In this document: positions 56,701 to 63,882 of the stretch, piece after piece | How the letters are laid out: every line of letters starts with the position of its first letter | How positions within the stretch are numbered: position 1 is the first letter of the stretch | Assembly: GCA_951804985.1 (NCBI GenBank) | Contig: OX638133.1 | Location: 2,996,501 to 3,060,500 of the forward strand | From: Dryomyza anilis | Taxonomy: Eukaryota > Arthropoda > Insecta > Diptera > Dryomyzidae | Reading direction: 5' to 3' | Length of the DNA: 64,000 nucleotides | Notes under the pieces: generated by a model | What the model was told of the DNA's origin: nothing | The model's database searches: none | What the model saw: only the letters and a program-made list of their open reading frames with translations | Position numbers and translations under genes: made by a program

Positions 56701-58109
56701 TAACTGTATGTGAAAATTACGCCTAATTTTGTGTTATACTTAATCGTGTTTTTAATGATATATTGATCGGTATAATTAGAAAAATGCCATTATAAGTTAT
56801 GACGTACTTAATTTTGTATGAAGTAAAGGCAGAATTGAGACTGTTTCTTTTGTAAAATTCATTTTGTAAGAGGTATTCGAAAATGTGGATAGGCGGTTTT
56901 GCAGTATCACCGACGATATGTTAAAAATCAACTCAGTAGTTAATAGACCTGATCAGAAACGCCTTATTCCATTCTTGTAAGGTAGATTGAATCAGGCAGT
57001 GGCAGGAAATTTTGGAAAAGGACCCTAAAATTTGGAAAATGTTTTTTTTTTTGAAATTAAGAACATTTCCTTATCATAAGCGAACGTTTTCCTTGACGCT
57101 ATTGCCAGTCAGTGTTCCTTATTGTGAGGAACCCTTTTATATCAGACAGTTTTTCTGATTTTTATACCATACACTGAAACATAATCTCCTTGGTCGATTT
57201 AACGATGTCTGTCTGTTCGTTTGTGAGTCTGTATGATGAAAACAAGAAAAATAGATGAGCGAGATCAATGAAACATAAAACATAGATTCATTATATATCT
57301 ACGCTGTCTGGAATTAAAAATTGAAATTATCAGTCGACTTCTGATCCGCCAAAATTACTAAAATAAACAATTAATCCAATTTTACAAATGAAAAAAGATC
57401 AGTCCAAACTCATAAAATTGATGTCATTAAGAAGCCGGTATTTTTCATTTATATTTCAATCAACATATAATTATAGTGTCGGTGGCTTGCTTGGTTAGTG
57501 CGTTGGACTACGAGTCGAAAGGTCCCGAGTTCAATTCCTGGGACTGTCCACATTTTTTCTATGCGAAGCCATCTCTCGGCAATCAATGGCAAACCTACGA
57601 GAGTAAACTTTGCCTATCAAAAAGCTCTCACTCCGCCGTTGTGATTTCAATATTTCGTATTATACAACTCAAGAAAATATATTCGAAATACTCAAAAATG
57701 ATATGGAATCATTGTAAATCATATACCCTATTCAGAGTTCATTTGAAAAATGTTCAATTACTTTTTATTTTCATTGAACTTTGTTTAATTTTAAATTACT
57801 CCCCATAAATCGAAATTTTTGTTAAAAAAAATGTCGAAAATTCTCATAAAACTCAAGTACGACAAATTTATGTATATTTCATGCGAGAATTTGATCCCAG
57901 AATGTATTTTTGTATTTAAATCAAATTTAAATCGAATTTGAGCAACTCAAAAATAATACGTAGTATTTTTTTTAATCCAGTATGTTAAACATGTAGAGGA
58001 GCATCGAATGTCAGCAAGCAAGCACTCGAACTGAGGCTGAGGTTTTATTGGAGTTTTGTGGATGCTGTTGAAATTGATGTTGGGTACATACCAGCTTAAA
58101 TGCATCCAT
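41542..58109 (-). CDS. secreted Tyr/Arg/Gly-rich protein, 445 residues, seven exons, complete
   Basis: Joined exons on the minus strand: 58109-58092, 47043-46847, 43756-43544, 43257-43079, 43024-42934, 42311-41880, 41749-41542. All introns are GT-AG; the phases (0, 2, 2, 1, 2, 2) fit and the total is 1338 bp. Residues 1-23 are a signal peptide (MDAFKLVLCMALLL...MGA). A Ser/Ala/Gln-rich stretch and the basic RKSRQSRCVRCYEDR (58-72) follow. Residues 73-232 are dominated by Tyr-Asp-Arg repeats (YDRYEDRYRG, GYDRYDDRRGSYDRG). Residues 233-376 are Gly/Ser/Asn/Tyr-rich with a second Cys pair (RPCGVQVLNCPY). The acidic tail ends TTDKN. The mature chain has only four Cys. It looks like an extracellular-matrix or cuticle-type disordered protein with tyrosines available for cross-linking, but no known domain was recognised and no function is claimed. 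Confidence 0.88.
41880..42311 (-). CDS. secreted-protein gene, coding exon 6
   Basis: The acceptor is ATTTTGTCACAG and the donor CAGAG|GTAAGT. Residues 234-376: Gly/Ser/Tyr/Asn-rich, with RPCGVQVLNCPYAGD (the only cysteines of the exon), a Ser-rich stretch, and a charged Asn/Arg/Asp tail (NNRDTNRDANSNGENRGDRN). Confidence 0.88.
42312..42933 (-). other. intron 5 of the secreted-protein gene
   Basis: A 622-bp AT-rich intron. GAGTATTCTTTCGAATGAAA (about 42719) is similar to GAGCATTATTTCGAATGGAA at about 51377, an unnamed short dispersed repeat. No other feature was seen. Confidence 0.4.
42934..43024 (-). CDS. secreted-protein gene, coding exon 5
   Basis: The acceptor is TTATGCTTTGCAG and the donor CCAAG|GTATGA. 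It codes for DRYYEKPRGGSGSSRYGSGY then DRDYYDRYYP. Introns on either side are short (54 bp and 622 bp). Confidence 0.85.
43079..43257 (-). CDS. secreted-protein gene, coding exon 4
   Basis: The acceptor is AAATCTTGTAG and the donor GCCG|GTAAGC. It codes for RDDRYAPRTYDRYEGRGYDR, YDDRRGSYDRGESRGYGYDN and RDRYASADRYGDYYGSSKGA (residues 143-202), the most regular Tyr-Asp-Arg block. It ends in phase 1. Confidence 0.86.
43544..43756 (-). CDS. secreted-protein gene, coding exon 3
   Basis: The acceptor is CCATATTTCAG and the donor CGACAG|GTATGA. The frame reads RYADDRNRGYSSSYSSGGYS...SNWYYPSERSSYDRYEDRYRG...YYYEYNGYTRD. The longer open frames seen at 43527-43920 on either strand are other frames of this repetitive exon. 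It starts and ends by splitting an Arg codon (AG|A). Confidence 0.86.
43863..44250. mobile_element. 388-bp palindrome (MITE-like) in intron 2
   Basis: The left arm ACAGAAAAAAAATAATCGTC...GTCGGCGCAGTTT and right arm AAACTGCGCCGATTAAATTA...TAATAATTATTTCTA-type ends pair along about 175 bp each, around a loop near CAGCAATTATATTTGTA (about 44050-44066). The core CTGCGCCGA and the block GCATTGACGTACA pair perfectly; the outer parts have scattered mismatches. It lies entirely within the secreted-protein gene's intron 2. Confidence 0.85.
44768..44937. mobile_element. MITE family 4, copy 3
   Basis: AAGCTCGAATGACACGATTG at the left and AATCGTGTGATTCGAGCTTT at the right are inverted. Inside, AATATCAATCGTGTGATTGC and GGTAATCACACGATTGATAT pair around CCTAATTTTCC. 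This is the best-preserved copy. Confidence 0.82.
45200..45868. mobile_element. non-autonomous hAT-type element, 669 bp
   Basis: Starts TAGGGATTTGAGTCAAATTA and ends GATTGACATCCCTA. It is flanked by a perfect 8-bp target duplication GTAGATAT (45192-45199 and 45869-45876). Just inside both ends lie ATCCCGAAAT-type motifs (AATCCCGAAATACTGATA at the left; AGTCCCGAAATTTCGGGATT at the right). No transposase remains. It is inserted in the TCGA-rich repeat of intron 2. Confidence 0.85.
45870..46560. repeat. TCGA-rich dispersed repeat, copy 2 (host of the hAT element)
   Basis: AAAGGTCTTTGAGACATGAC then AGACTGGGAA at 46067, an inverted version ATCCCAGTCTGCCATGTCTC at 46204, and the reverse complement of the 11000-11205 block at 46330-46560 (CCTCGACATTTCGAAACAGT, GCGATATCGAATGGAATGGC, AGTCTGGGATA). 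Sequence left of the hAT insertion (CGTTACGAGATGATTAAG at 45131) probably belongs to it too. Confidence 0.6.
46847..47043 (-). CDS. secreted-protein gene, coding exon 2
   Basis: The acceptor is ATATTGTTGCAG|GTA and the donor GACAG|GTAAGG. It codes for residues 7-71: the rest of the signal peptide, a Thr/Ser/Ala/Gln-rich stretch, and YRKSRQSRCVRCYED with a CxxC. An internal ATG (MALLLQQQW) could serve as start for a transcript beginning near 47.1-47.9 kb, where G+C and CpG rise. Confidence 0.85.
47044..49070. other. intron 1 of the secreted-protein gene, 3' part
   Basis: 47180-47990 is markedly richer in G+C and CpG (GGCGGCAAGCGGCGCGCGGC at 47691; GCTGCTGCTGTTG) and may hold an enhancer or alternative promoter. 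From 48000 on the sequence is plain AT-rich intron with no exon or element seen. Confidence 0.4.
49075..49865. repeat. ATCAATATGATGAA-type repeat split by a family 3 copy
   Basis: Repeated variants of CATCATATTGAAGATTTCAT and CTTCAATATGATGCACATAT, in both orientations, lie at 49085-49210 and 49600-49860 with the family 3 sequence (49241-49543) between them, suggesting a nested insertion. Boundaries are approximate. Confidence 0.5.
49241..49543 (-). repeat. dispersed repeat family 3, copy 2
   Basis: Reverse complement of 54125-54440: ACAACCTACAAAAGTGATTT, ATGATATCAAAACGATATC, GATACGAAAACGATAGGG, GATATCGTT and AATCCATTTATGATATC (given partly as complement). Similarity to the copy at 54125 is high. 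Confidence 0.78.
50538..51187. mobile_element. non-autonomous hAT-type element with CTACTCC subterminal repeats, 650 bp
   Basis: Ends CAGTGTTC and GAACACTG (8-bp inverted repeats), flanked by a perfect 8-bp target duplication GTAAGAGA (50530-50537, 51188-51195). Near the left end TCTACTCC occurs seven or more times in about 135 bp, including the palindrome CTACTCCGATCGGAGTAG. At the right end it recurs three times plus TCTGCTCC. Clustered short subterminal motifs are the usual hAT transposase-binding sites. No transposase frame is present. Confidence 0.9.
51537..51848 (-). mobile_element. tRNA-derived SINE, copy 4 (full body)
   Basis: Nearly identical to the copy at 11932. From 51848 on the minus strand: GCCGCGGTAGCTCAGTGGTT, body, tail CAGGACTGTAGCGCCAAACT and an AT-rich end. 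The target duplication TAAAAGAAA is perfect (51528-51536 and 51849-51857). High similarity and an intact duplication point to recent insertion, in intron 1 of the secreted-protein gene. Confidence 0.92.
52559..52699 (+). CDS. candidate last exon of an unknown single-pass membrane protein
   Basis: After TATTTATTAAATCAG| the frame reads FDARSKFKQRLGTTQPVVLR, then SKVFTITVILFGMLETIIVL and FLCFR, and TAA. One hydrophobic helix ends the protein, preceded by a basic stretch. Codon use looks less random than in nearby frames, but no upstream exon could be joined in phase with this acceptor. A second acceptor, GATGCAAG|GAG, would fit phase 2. It lies opposite intron 1 of the minus-strand gene. Confidence 0.3.
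   Translation, partial: VFDARSKFKQRLGTTQPVVLRSKVFTITVILFGMLETIIVLFLCFR
52740..53080. promoter_or_regulatory. G+C-rich patch, possible regulatory sequence
   Basis: A sharp rise in G+C and CpG (AAGCGCGCGCGCGCGAGC at 52967; repeated CAGCAGC and CCCGTAGCC) in otherwise AT-rich intron. It lies just upstream of the plus-strand candidate exon at 53089, and may be a promoter or an intronic enhancer. Confidence 0.35.
53089..53314 (+). CDS. candidate first exon with hydrophobic segment, unrecognised
   Basis: The ATG at 53089 (CGAACATGC) opens MQSKYLQWPRYTARH...VARHLTMRHVLHQRHQW, then the hydrophobic IPLLALCFILVINLFIVECA and KYS, reaching a possible donor T|GTAAAT at 53314. The Met at 53212 would give a signal-peptide-like start. 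The G+C-rich patch upstream and the hydrophobic segment argue for a real exon; the lack of a matched downstream exon argues against. Confidence 0.3.
53802..53998 (+). mobile_element. MITE family 1, copy 6
   Basis: CACTCAGAAATATACTGTTA at the left, then TTCAATCGGACGGTATAGTA, TTTAATAGTATTTTATAGTA, ATTTATCCTATTGACTAATT and GATTTTATAGTATTTTTG. The block order matches the copy at 29576. Confidence 0.7.
54125..54510 (+). repeat. dispersed repeat family 3, copy 3 (longest)
   Basis: GCATATCTCGATCAATAGAT, AACTACATAGCAAACCAAAC, GATACGAAAACGATAGGGTT, GATATCGAGATGATAACATA and TACTTTGAGTTTTATATCTA. It shares its left part with the copy at 49241 and its right part with the copy at 40290. No terminal repeats were recognised. 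Confidence 0.75.
54511..55325. other. intron sequence, no feature seen
   Basis: AT-rich part of intron 1 of the secreted-protein gene. No open frame, element end or repeat matched elsewhere in the window. Confidence 0.35.
55330..56183 (+). mobile_element. non-coding element with (GACAGCAA)n / (GACG)n microsatellite, copy 2
   Basis: Starts AGTTGGGAAAGTTAGGTCAC, then AGTCGGTCGGGGCCGACTA and ATACCCTACACC. It has GGGCGGACCACGCC and GGGCGGATCACGCCCA motifs, a (GACAGCAA)n run at 55975-56025, GACGGACATGGCTAAACGGA, CTGATCAAGAATATATATAC and TTTTCCATACCGGAC, and ends GGTGTAGGGTATAAAA. It is longer than the copy at 13855 but collinear with it. The short frame at 55335-55562 is not a gene. Confidence 0.78.
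56673..56919. mobile_element. MITE with perfect 30-bp terminal inverted repeats, 247 bp
   Basis: Positions 56673-56702 (ATATCGTCGGTGATACTGCA...) are the exact reverse complement of 56890-56919 (...ACCGACGATAT). The interior is AT-rich and non-coding. The terminal ATATCGTCG resembles the family 2 MITEs, hinting at one superfamily. Perfect repeats suggest it is young. Confidence 0.88.
57478..57652 (+). mobile_element. tRNA-derived SINE, copy 5 (variant head, 3'-truncated)
   Basis: GTCGGTGGCTTGCTTGGTTA then GTGCGTTGGACTACGAG (A box region) and GTTCAATTCC (B box), GACTGTCCACATTTTTTCTA, the CTCTCGG...CGAGAG body, and it stops after CACTCCGCCGTTGTGA. It has the same second head type as copy 2. The 110-codon open frame overlapping it is not a gene. 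Confidence 0.78.
58092..58109 (-). CDS. secreted-protein gene, coding exon 1 (six codons)
   Basis: MDAFKL in the near-ideal fly start context GACAAAATGG, followed by the donor CTG|GTATGT. Phase 0 matches exon 2, and joining it makes a textbook signal peptide (MDAFKL plus VLCMALLLQQQWPLMGA). The intron is 11.05 kb. The link is inferred from frame, context and product, not from transcripts. Confidence 0.72.
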
Positions 58110-58640
58110 TTTGTCCACTTGAGTTCTTTTGTTGTTTCAGCGCTTTTAATCCTTTAATACACACACAGTTTGTTTTTTTTTCTTTTTTTTTTGTTTACGA
58201 CAACTCGTAAATATTAAAATTATTTTTTTTCTCGTTGATTTTAATAGTTTATTTTATTTATATGGTGTTTGTTTTCTTAACTCGACCAACAGATAAATAT
58301 TTTTAACAAATGTAATCCTCGCATTACTTCATTATGACAATTTTTATGTTTTAATATTTAATACTGATTTAATTTATTTGATTTTTTTATTTAAACAGAA
58401 CAATAGGTTCTGTGTTGGAGACACCTTTACCACTTGTTGACACAACACGAATGCCTCAAATTTCGTTCTAACTCACGTTTTTATTTCGGCTACCTACTAC
58501 AATTTAAACCGATGATGATGGCATCAAATTGAGCCGCCAAGCGGTTCATGGAGCACGCTGCGGCCAGAATGTGTTGCTGGAAAAATCACTGAACAGTGAC
58601 GTCTGTGAGAGCCACCACTCAACACCGGAGCTGCTTCTCC
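58110..58640 (-). promoter_or_regulatory. probable 5' UTR and promoter of the secreted-protein gene
   Basis: Upstream of the start at 58109 the minus strand runs through an AT-rich leader (58110-58430), then a G+C-richer stretch at 58500-58640 containing an initiator-like TTCAGTGA (complement of about 58585-58592). No TATA box was seen. A 67-codon plus-strand frame (58529-58732) overlaps this stretch. Confidence 0.3.
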
Positions 58641-59009
58641 GAAAACTGTCAGATTTAAAAATTCCCCAAAAATTTTTTAAACTCAACAAAAAATTACAGC
58701 GTCAGCATATTAAAATATGGAAGAGGCTATAAGCATTATTTTTTAAGTTTTTTCTGATAATGTTTCGCTCTGCTGATTCTTCTAAATTCCGAACCTAAAT
58801 CGTTACGTGACAACTGGGATTGGGAAATCAAATTTTAAAGTTTGAAGTGCTTTAAAAATTAGCAAAATTTATATTTTTTTCAATTTTTTCTGTTATTTTG
58901 GTTTATTTGTCGATGATAACATATGTAAAATATATTTAGATTTGGACAACCTACTGAATTATAAATACGGATTTTGTGAGGCTATATTCTGATCAAAACG
59001 CAAATATTT

Positions 59010-59545
59010 TTGTTTGTTATGCTATAACTTTTTATTAGCGCAAGATAAAATAGTGATGTAAAGGTATTAATTGTTTGCTTTTAAAGCACCTATCGATCTG
59101 CATCATTACTTAAAAATATTTTGCCAAACATTAATTTGCCATTTGTTATTTGCAGGAAAAAATGTTTGGCAAAATATTTTTAAATAATGATGCCAATCGA
59201 TATGTGCTTTAAAAACAAACAATTAATACCTTGACACCACTATTTTATCTTGCACTAATAAAAAATTATAACAAAAAAACAAATAAATTGAAAATCTTGT
59301 CATGCCAAAAGGCGAAACTTTTTCTTTTCGGTATGCATCATTAATTATAAATATTTGTCCAAACAAATTTTCCTGCAAATAACAGATGGCAAATTAATGT
59401 TCGATCGATAGATGCTTTAAAAACAAACAATAAATGCCTTTACACCACTATTTTATCTGATACCAATAAAAAGTTATGGCGAAAAAACGATAAGATTCGC
59501 CCTTTTGGCATGACAAGATTTTCAATTTTTAAAATTCCCGCTTTT
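59010..59545. repeat. inverted-repeat element with three related arms
   Basis: Arm 1 (59030-59150: ATAACTTTTTATTAGCGCAA, AATATTTTGCCAAACATTAA) is followed by its reverse complement (59150-59285: TGTTTGGCAAAATATTTTTA, TAATAAAAAATTATAAC) and a third, diverged arm (59340-59530: GCAAATAACAGATGGCAAAT, ACCAATAAAAAGTTATGGC). The CATGCCAAAAGG / CCTTTTGGCATG motifs at 59303 and 59502 are inverted too. Mobile origin is likely; ends were not fixed. Confidence 0.65.
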
Positions 59546-60143
59546 GGTTTTGTCTTTTGTGGCTAGAAATATCCAAAACAATGACACGCGATTCTGGCAC
59601 AGCATACTTCATCATAAACTACATTCAAAAATGTAAAAAAACGCAAATATAAAAAATTGCACATTCACCCCTTTGGCATGATAGTGACGATATGTTGTTG
59701 GGTTGAAAACAGTTGTTAGTATTCCCAATATTACCAAATATTTCTTAAAGTCCAGAAGCACCTCTTTCAATATAAGAGAGGTATACTGTGGTTTGTTTTA
59801 ATGAATTTTCTAAATATTGCATTTATTTTAAAAGACAAATAAGGTGTATAGAGTTTACTTACCAGAAAAAACCCTCTCAAAATCATACCATTAAAAAAAA
59901 AATACAATATTTAAATTTATTTAAAGTTTCGCTAATGAGAACCTTTTAAGATGAATCAAAATCTAAATTCTGAACCTAAATCATTGATTTAAAATTTTGC
60001 ATTAAAATTAAAAATAATCCGGACTATCGAAAATAAAAATTATCAGTAATGACTTTATTCTAGACGAACATATTGTAAAAAATTAAAATTACTTCCATAC
60101 ACAAATTTACTTCCATACACAAATTTATGTTCGCTATAAAACA
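59546..60143. other. intergenic, no gene seen
   Basis: AT-rich sequence. CCCCTTTGGCATGATA at 59668 is a further relic of the preceding element. No other feature was seen. Confidence 0.35.
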
Positions 60144-60441
60144 GCCGCGGTAGCTCAGTGGTTAGTGCGTTGGACTGCGAGCCGAAAGGTCCGTGGTTCA
60201 AGCCTGGACTAGGGCTAACAACATCTTTTCATAGAAACATTTTTCTATACCGCGCTACCTCTCGGCAGTAAATGGCAAACCTATGAGAGTAAAACAGAGC
60301 TTTTCTCACCCGCCGTTCGAATTCGGCAATAAACTGTAGGTCCCACCACTTTGAGTACAAATATAACACGCACAGCTCTAAAATGGTAAAATGGCTCGGC
60401 CTAAGTTCTTACAGGACTGTAGTGCCAAACTATTATGTTAT
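60144..60441 (+). mobile_element. tRNA-derived SINE, copy 6
   Basis: GCCGCGGTAGCTCAGTGGTT, GGTTCAAGCCTGGACTAGGG, body with GGCAATAAACTGTAGGTCCC and CACGCACAGCTC, and tail AGGACTGTAGTGCCAAACTA. A target duplication TATAAAACA / TATAGAACA (60135-60143, 60442-60450) flanks it. About 12 bp (TTGCCTATGAAA) are missing compared with copies 1 and 3. Confidence 0.9.
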
Positions 60442-60450
60442 TATAGAACA

Positions 60451-63400
60451 TCGTAGGATAATTATTCCCGAATGAGTTGTACAGTTTTCAGAAGAAATCA
60501 AAAGATGTCTTTCAAAATGAGATTAGTTTTGTGGGTATTTTAATATGTTGCTTAGAAAAGGTTTTCTGTAAAGCTAAAGCTAAGTTAATAAATTTATAGG
60601 GCGTATTACCATTGAAAGACCTTCTCTAAATAATGAATATCCTCAATGGAACTATTTTAAATATTTAAACAACACTTTATTGCCCAACTTTTAATAAATT
60701 ATGGCTCGTATATAAATTAGAATTAAATGGTTTTAGTAATTGAACACAATAAATAGTTTAGAAGTAAATCTGCTATTATAAAATAATTATGTTGCTCAGG
60801 TTTTTAACTTTTAGGAATTAGTTAAGTGCTCATTTTGTGATGTCACATTTAATGAAATAACCAAAAAAAAAATAATTAAATAAAAAAAGAGATGCTCGTG
60901 TTCAATAATTCGCGCAACCAAGCAAACAGTCACGCCTCCTCATGGCCTCAGATAACTTATGAACTTCATATTTCTTCGAATGAAATTTGACTGGACAACG
61001 AGAAACAAGACACAGCCAATGAATAATTAAAGATAATAATTTGGTATTTGTTAATTAGACACTATTTTTCAAATCTTCTGCATTAAAAAAATGAATTAAC
61101 TGCTTTAGCTATGACTAATAGGACTAATACAAAAACAGGGGCGAACTGAACAAACGCGTCCATCGAGCTTCTTTTGGTAGGCCGGTCAACTTATATAAAA
61201 AAACAAATAACCATTAATATACATATATCAGAATTCTTGATATGTACTATTAAAATTACAAACTTATTTCGTCTAATAAGAGAAACTGGTATAATGCCAT
61301 GTATATAGATAACCCTATTAATTTATCCAAGTTCCAAAATACTGCCATTTTTCTGGTATATTTCGCGCTAACATTAATAGCTGAAAAAGAGTTCTTCAAT
61401 TTAATTAAGTTTAATCATATTAACGAACAAATTCATAAAATACATCATATGGATACATTAGACTGACAATGGCTTTGTATGAAAAATTTGTATTTAAAAG
61501 GTCAACATCGAAATCTGAATATGAGAACTGGACCTCAATAGGAGAAAAGCACCGCGAACTTTGAGGTCCCGGCGGGTCCATTTCTCTTATTCAGATATCG
61601 CGGAAAATTCTCTACATCGACTTTCTCCTCCAATAGAGCATTTTTTGGGATTTTTTCGAATTTGAATTATTTTCTTTATTCAAATTTTTATTAGAAATAA
61701 ACCTCAATTAACAATTTTTATAACTATTTTTGTTGTTTTTGTATTAAATTCTTCAAAATAAAAAAAGAAAATTTCGTTCATTTTTTGCAATATTTTCGGA
61801 AATTTTGTTTTCGCAAAAATGATTTTTTTTGAAAATATATTTTAATTTTTGAAAAATTCGGAAATATTTATTTATTTACAAATTTTGATTTAATATTTTT
61901 TTCTATTTTTTATTAAGTTTGTATTAGAAATTTTCAAAGGAAGACAGTTTCGTTCATTTTTTTGGAATATTTTCGGAAAATCTTTTTCGGAAATATATTT
62001 TTTATTTTTGAGTTATTTTTTAAAAGTTTTTTGTCGGAATTTAAATTTGACAAAAAAAAAATATTTTTATTGAATTTTTTTTTTTGAATTTTCGAAAAAA
62101 ATATTTTTTTACGATTATTTTCTTTTATTTTTATTAAAAAAACAATTAATTTTTTTAATATTTTCGGAAATTTTGTTTCTCAAAATTTTTTATTCTATTT
62201 TTGGCAATATTTTTTTGAAAAATAATTAAAAAATATATATTTTTCAATAATTTGTTTCAATAAAATGATTTTTCGAGATATTTTTTTGCAATTTTTTTAT
62301 ATATTTTTTTTTCGAAAATAATTTTGAAAAAATTATATATTTTTTTATACTATATTTTATTTTTAAATTTTCGAAAAAAAATGTTTTTTTGATTTTTTCT
62401 TTTTTTTTAAATTTATATTAAAAAAAAAACATTAATTTTTTTTATTAAAATGTTCAAAATAAAGAAAGAAAACCAACTTTGTCTGCGTAAAATTTTCTAA
62501 TTCGTATTAAGCCTGCCAAAAATTACGAAGAAATGATGATTTTGTGGAACTGAAACTAATTAAAAATTAAAAGTTCGGTAAAATTTTACATGCATTACGC
62601 CCCTGGATATGACTAATACGTATTGCAATTAAAACACATATTAATTAAAAACTCCGTTTTTTTGAGCTCTCTTTCATATTTTGTTACAGATTTTAAAATA
62701 GATTAATCTGAGCGCCTCATATTGCAGCACATGTTCCAGCTGTGGTTGCATCAACTTTTGCTTGATTTGGTTTAAAAATTCTACAAAAAGTTTCTGGATT
62801 TTATTTCTTCATTTTGCTATTTTCGTTTGACTTTCTTGCACGTCAGCCTGCATAGAGGGCAAGGCGGCTTCTTCCGTATATTGAGTTATTTCGTTGGAAA
62901 ACAGGAAAACTATCCTTAACTTCATTTGCATCTAAAATGAATCTTTCTAGTTCGCTTTTAAACCGGGCAGTGCAGTATCTGTGACACTTTGTAGGTAGTC
63001 AGGGGTGGTCAGGAGACTGCGTCAATATTGACGCCAGGATTCGGTTCGACGACAGTCTGTCGCAAGCTACTTAACAGCAAAACAACGCCAGTGCTCTGGA
63101 CTTTAATTAAGTTTTATCATGCTCGTGCCTTTTTCCCAGATTGTCTGCCACATCTGGATGTCAGGGGCGAACCGTTTGTTACCTACTGACTCAAAGCGGT
63201 GGGAGTTGGTCATCATATTAATATTCGTTTTTTTTTTTGTTCTTCTTATTGTTTTTAAGGCCACTGACAGGTTTGAGCTCTTTAGCCTCTGGCATATGCC
63301 AGACTGTCGATTGGCAAACTTAGAAAGATTTAAAATGCAACATAGGTTAGATTTTTTTTGAGTATGAAAAATAGCAACAGACTGCAAATATTTCCTATGA

Positions 63401-63550
63401 GAATAAACAAAATTCTTATGAGACTTTAACAATCTGGCAGTATAAAACGTCAAAAGTGACGACAAAGTTGGATTAATTTGTACGCTTCATCTTTTTTAAA
63501 TTTTATATTTTTTCGAATACAATATGAAGCTTATTGGGAATAGAGTTTTT
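60451..63550. other. intergenic, no gene recognised
   Basis: Plain AT-rich sequence. 61650-62460 is very low complexity, built from ATTTTCGGAAATTTT-like variants and A/T runs. 62690-63130 has less biased composition. Two overlapping frames on opposite strands at 63103-63465 (120 codons minus; 80 codons plus, with a hydrophobic stretch) have no recognisable product. Confidence 0.35.
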
Positions 63551-63558
63551 GTAAAAAC

Positions 63559-63882
63559 AGGGATCGCAAAGTACCGGAATCGAGACAGTTTCAATTTTTG
63601 GAACCCAACTGGAAACGGAATCGTTATGAAAAAATGTGTCGAATCGAAACCGGAATCGGAAACCATATAATGTTTTTGATGAGAACCGGAATCGCTTTAT
63701 AAAAACATAGGCAACAGAATTTGTACCGATATTTTAGTCCTTTTTAGGCATAGCAAAGAACCGGAATAGGAACCATTTCAATTTTTGAAACCGGAATCGT
63801 AGCCGTTATTAGAAAAGGTGTAGAACTGATATCGGAACCGCTATTTGAAAAATCTTCCAACCAAAAGCTTTTAGTCCCTGGT
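63559..63882. mobile_element. probable non-autonomous hAT element rich in ACCGGAATCG
   Basis: Starts CAGGGATCGCAAAGTACCGG and ends AGCTTTTAGTCCCTG. Flanking 8-mers TGTAAAAA and GTTAAAAA agree at six positions. GAACCGGAATCG or a variant recurs at least six times inside. CAGGGATGCAAA-like ends with many short internal repeats are common in hAT MITEs. Confidence 0.6.

Noticed and set aside
58529..58732. 67-codon plus-strand ORF (SRQAVHGARCGQN...)
   Set aside because: It has no ATG in good context and no convincing acceptor, and overlaps the likely promoter of the minus-strand gene. Kept only as a remote possibility.
63103..63465. 120-codon minus ORF and overlapping 80-codon plus ORF
   Set aside because: Both strands are open, start contexts are weak, Lys/Ser-rich or T-rich composition, no domain recognised.
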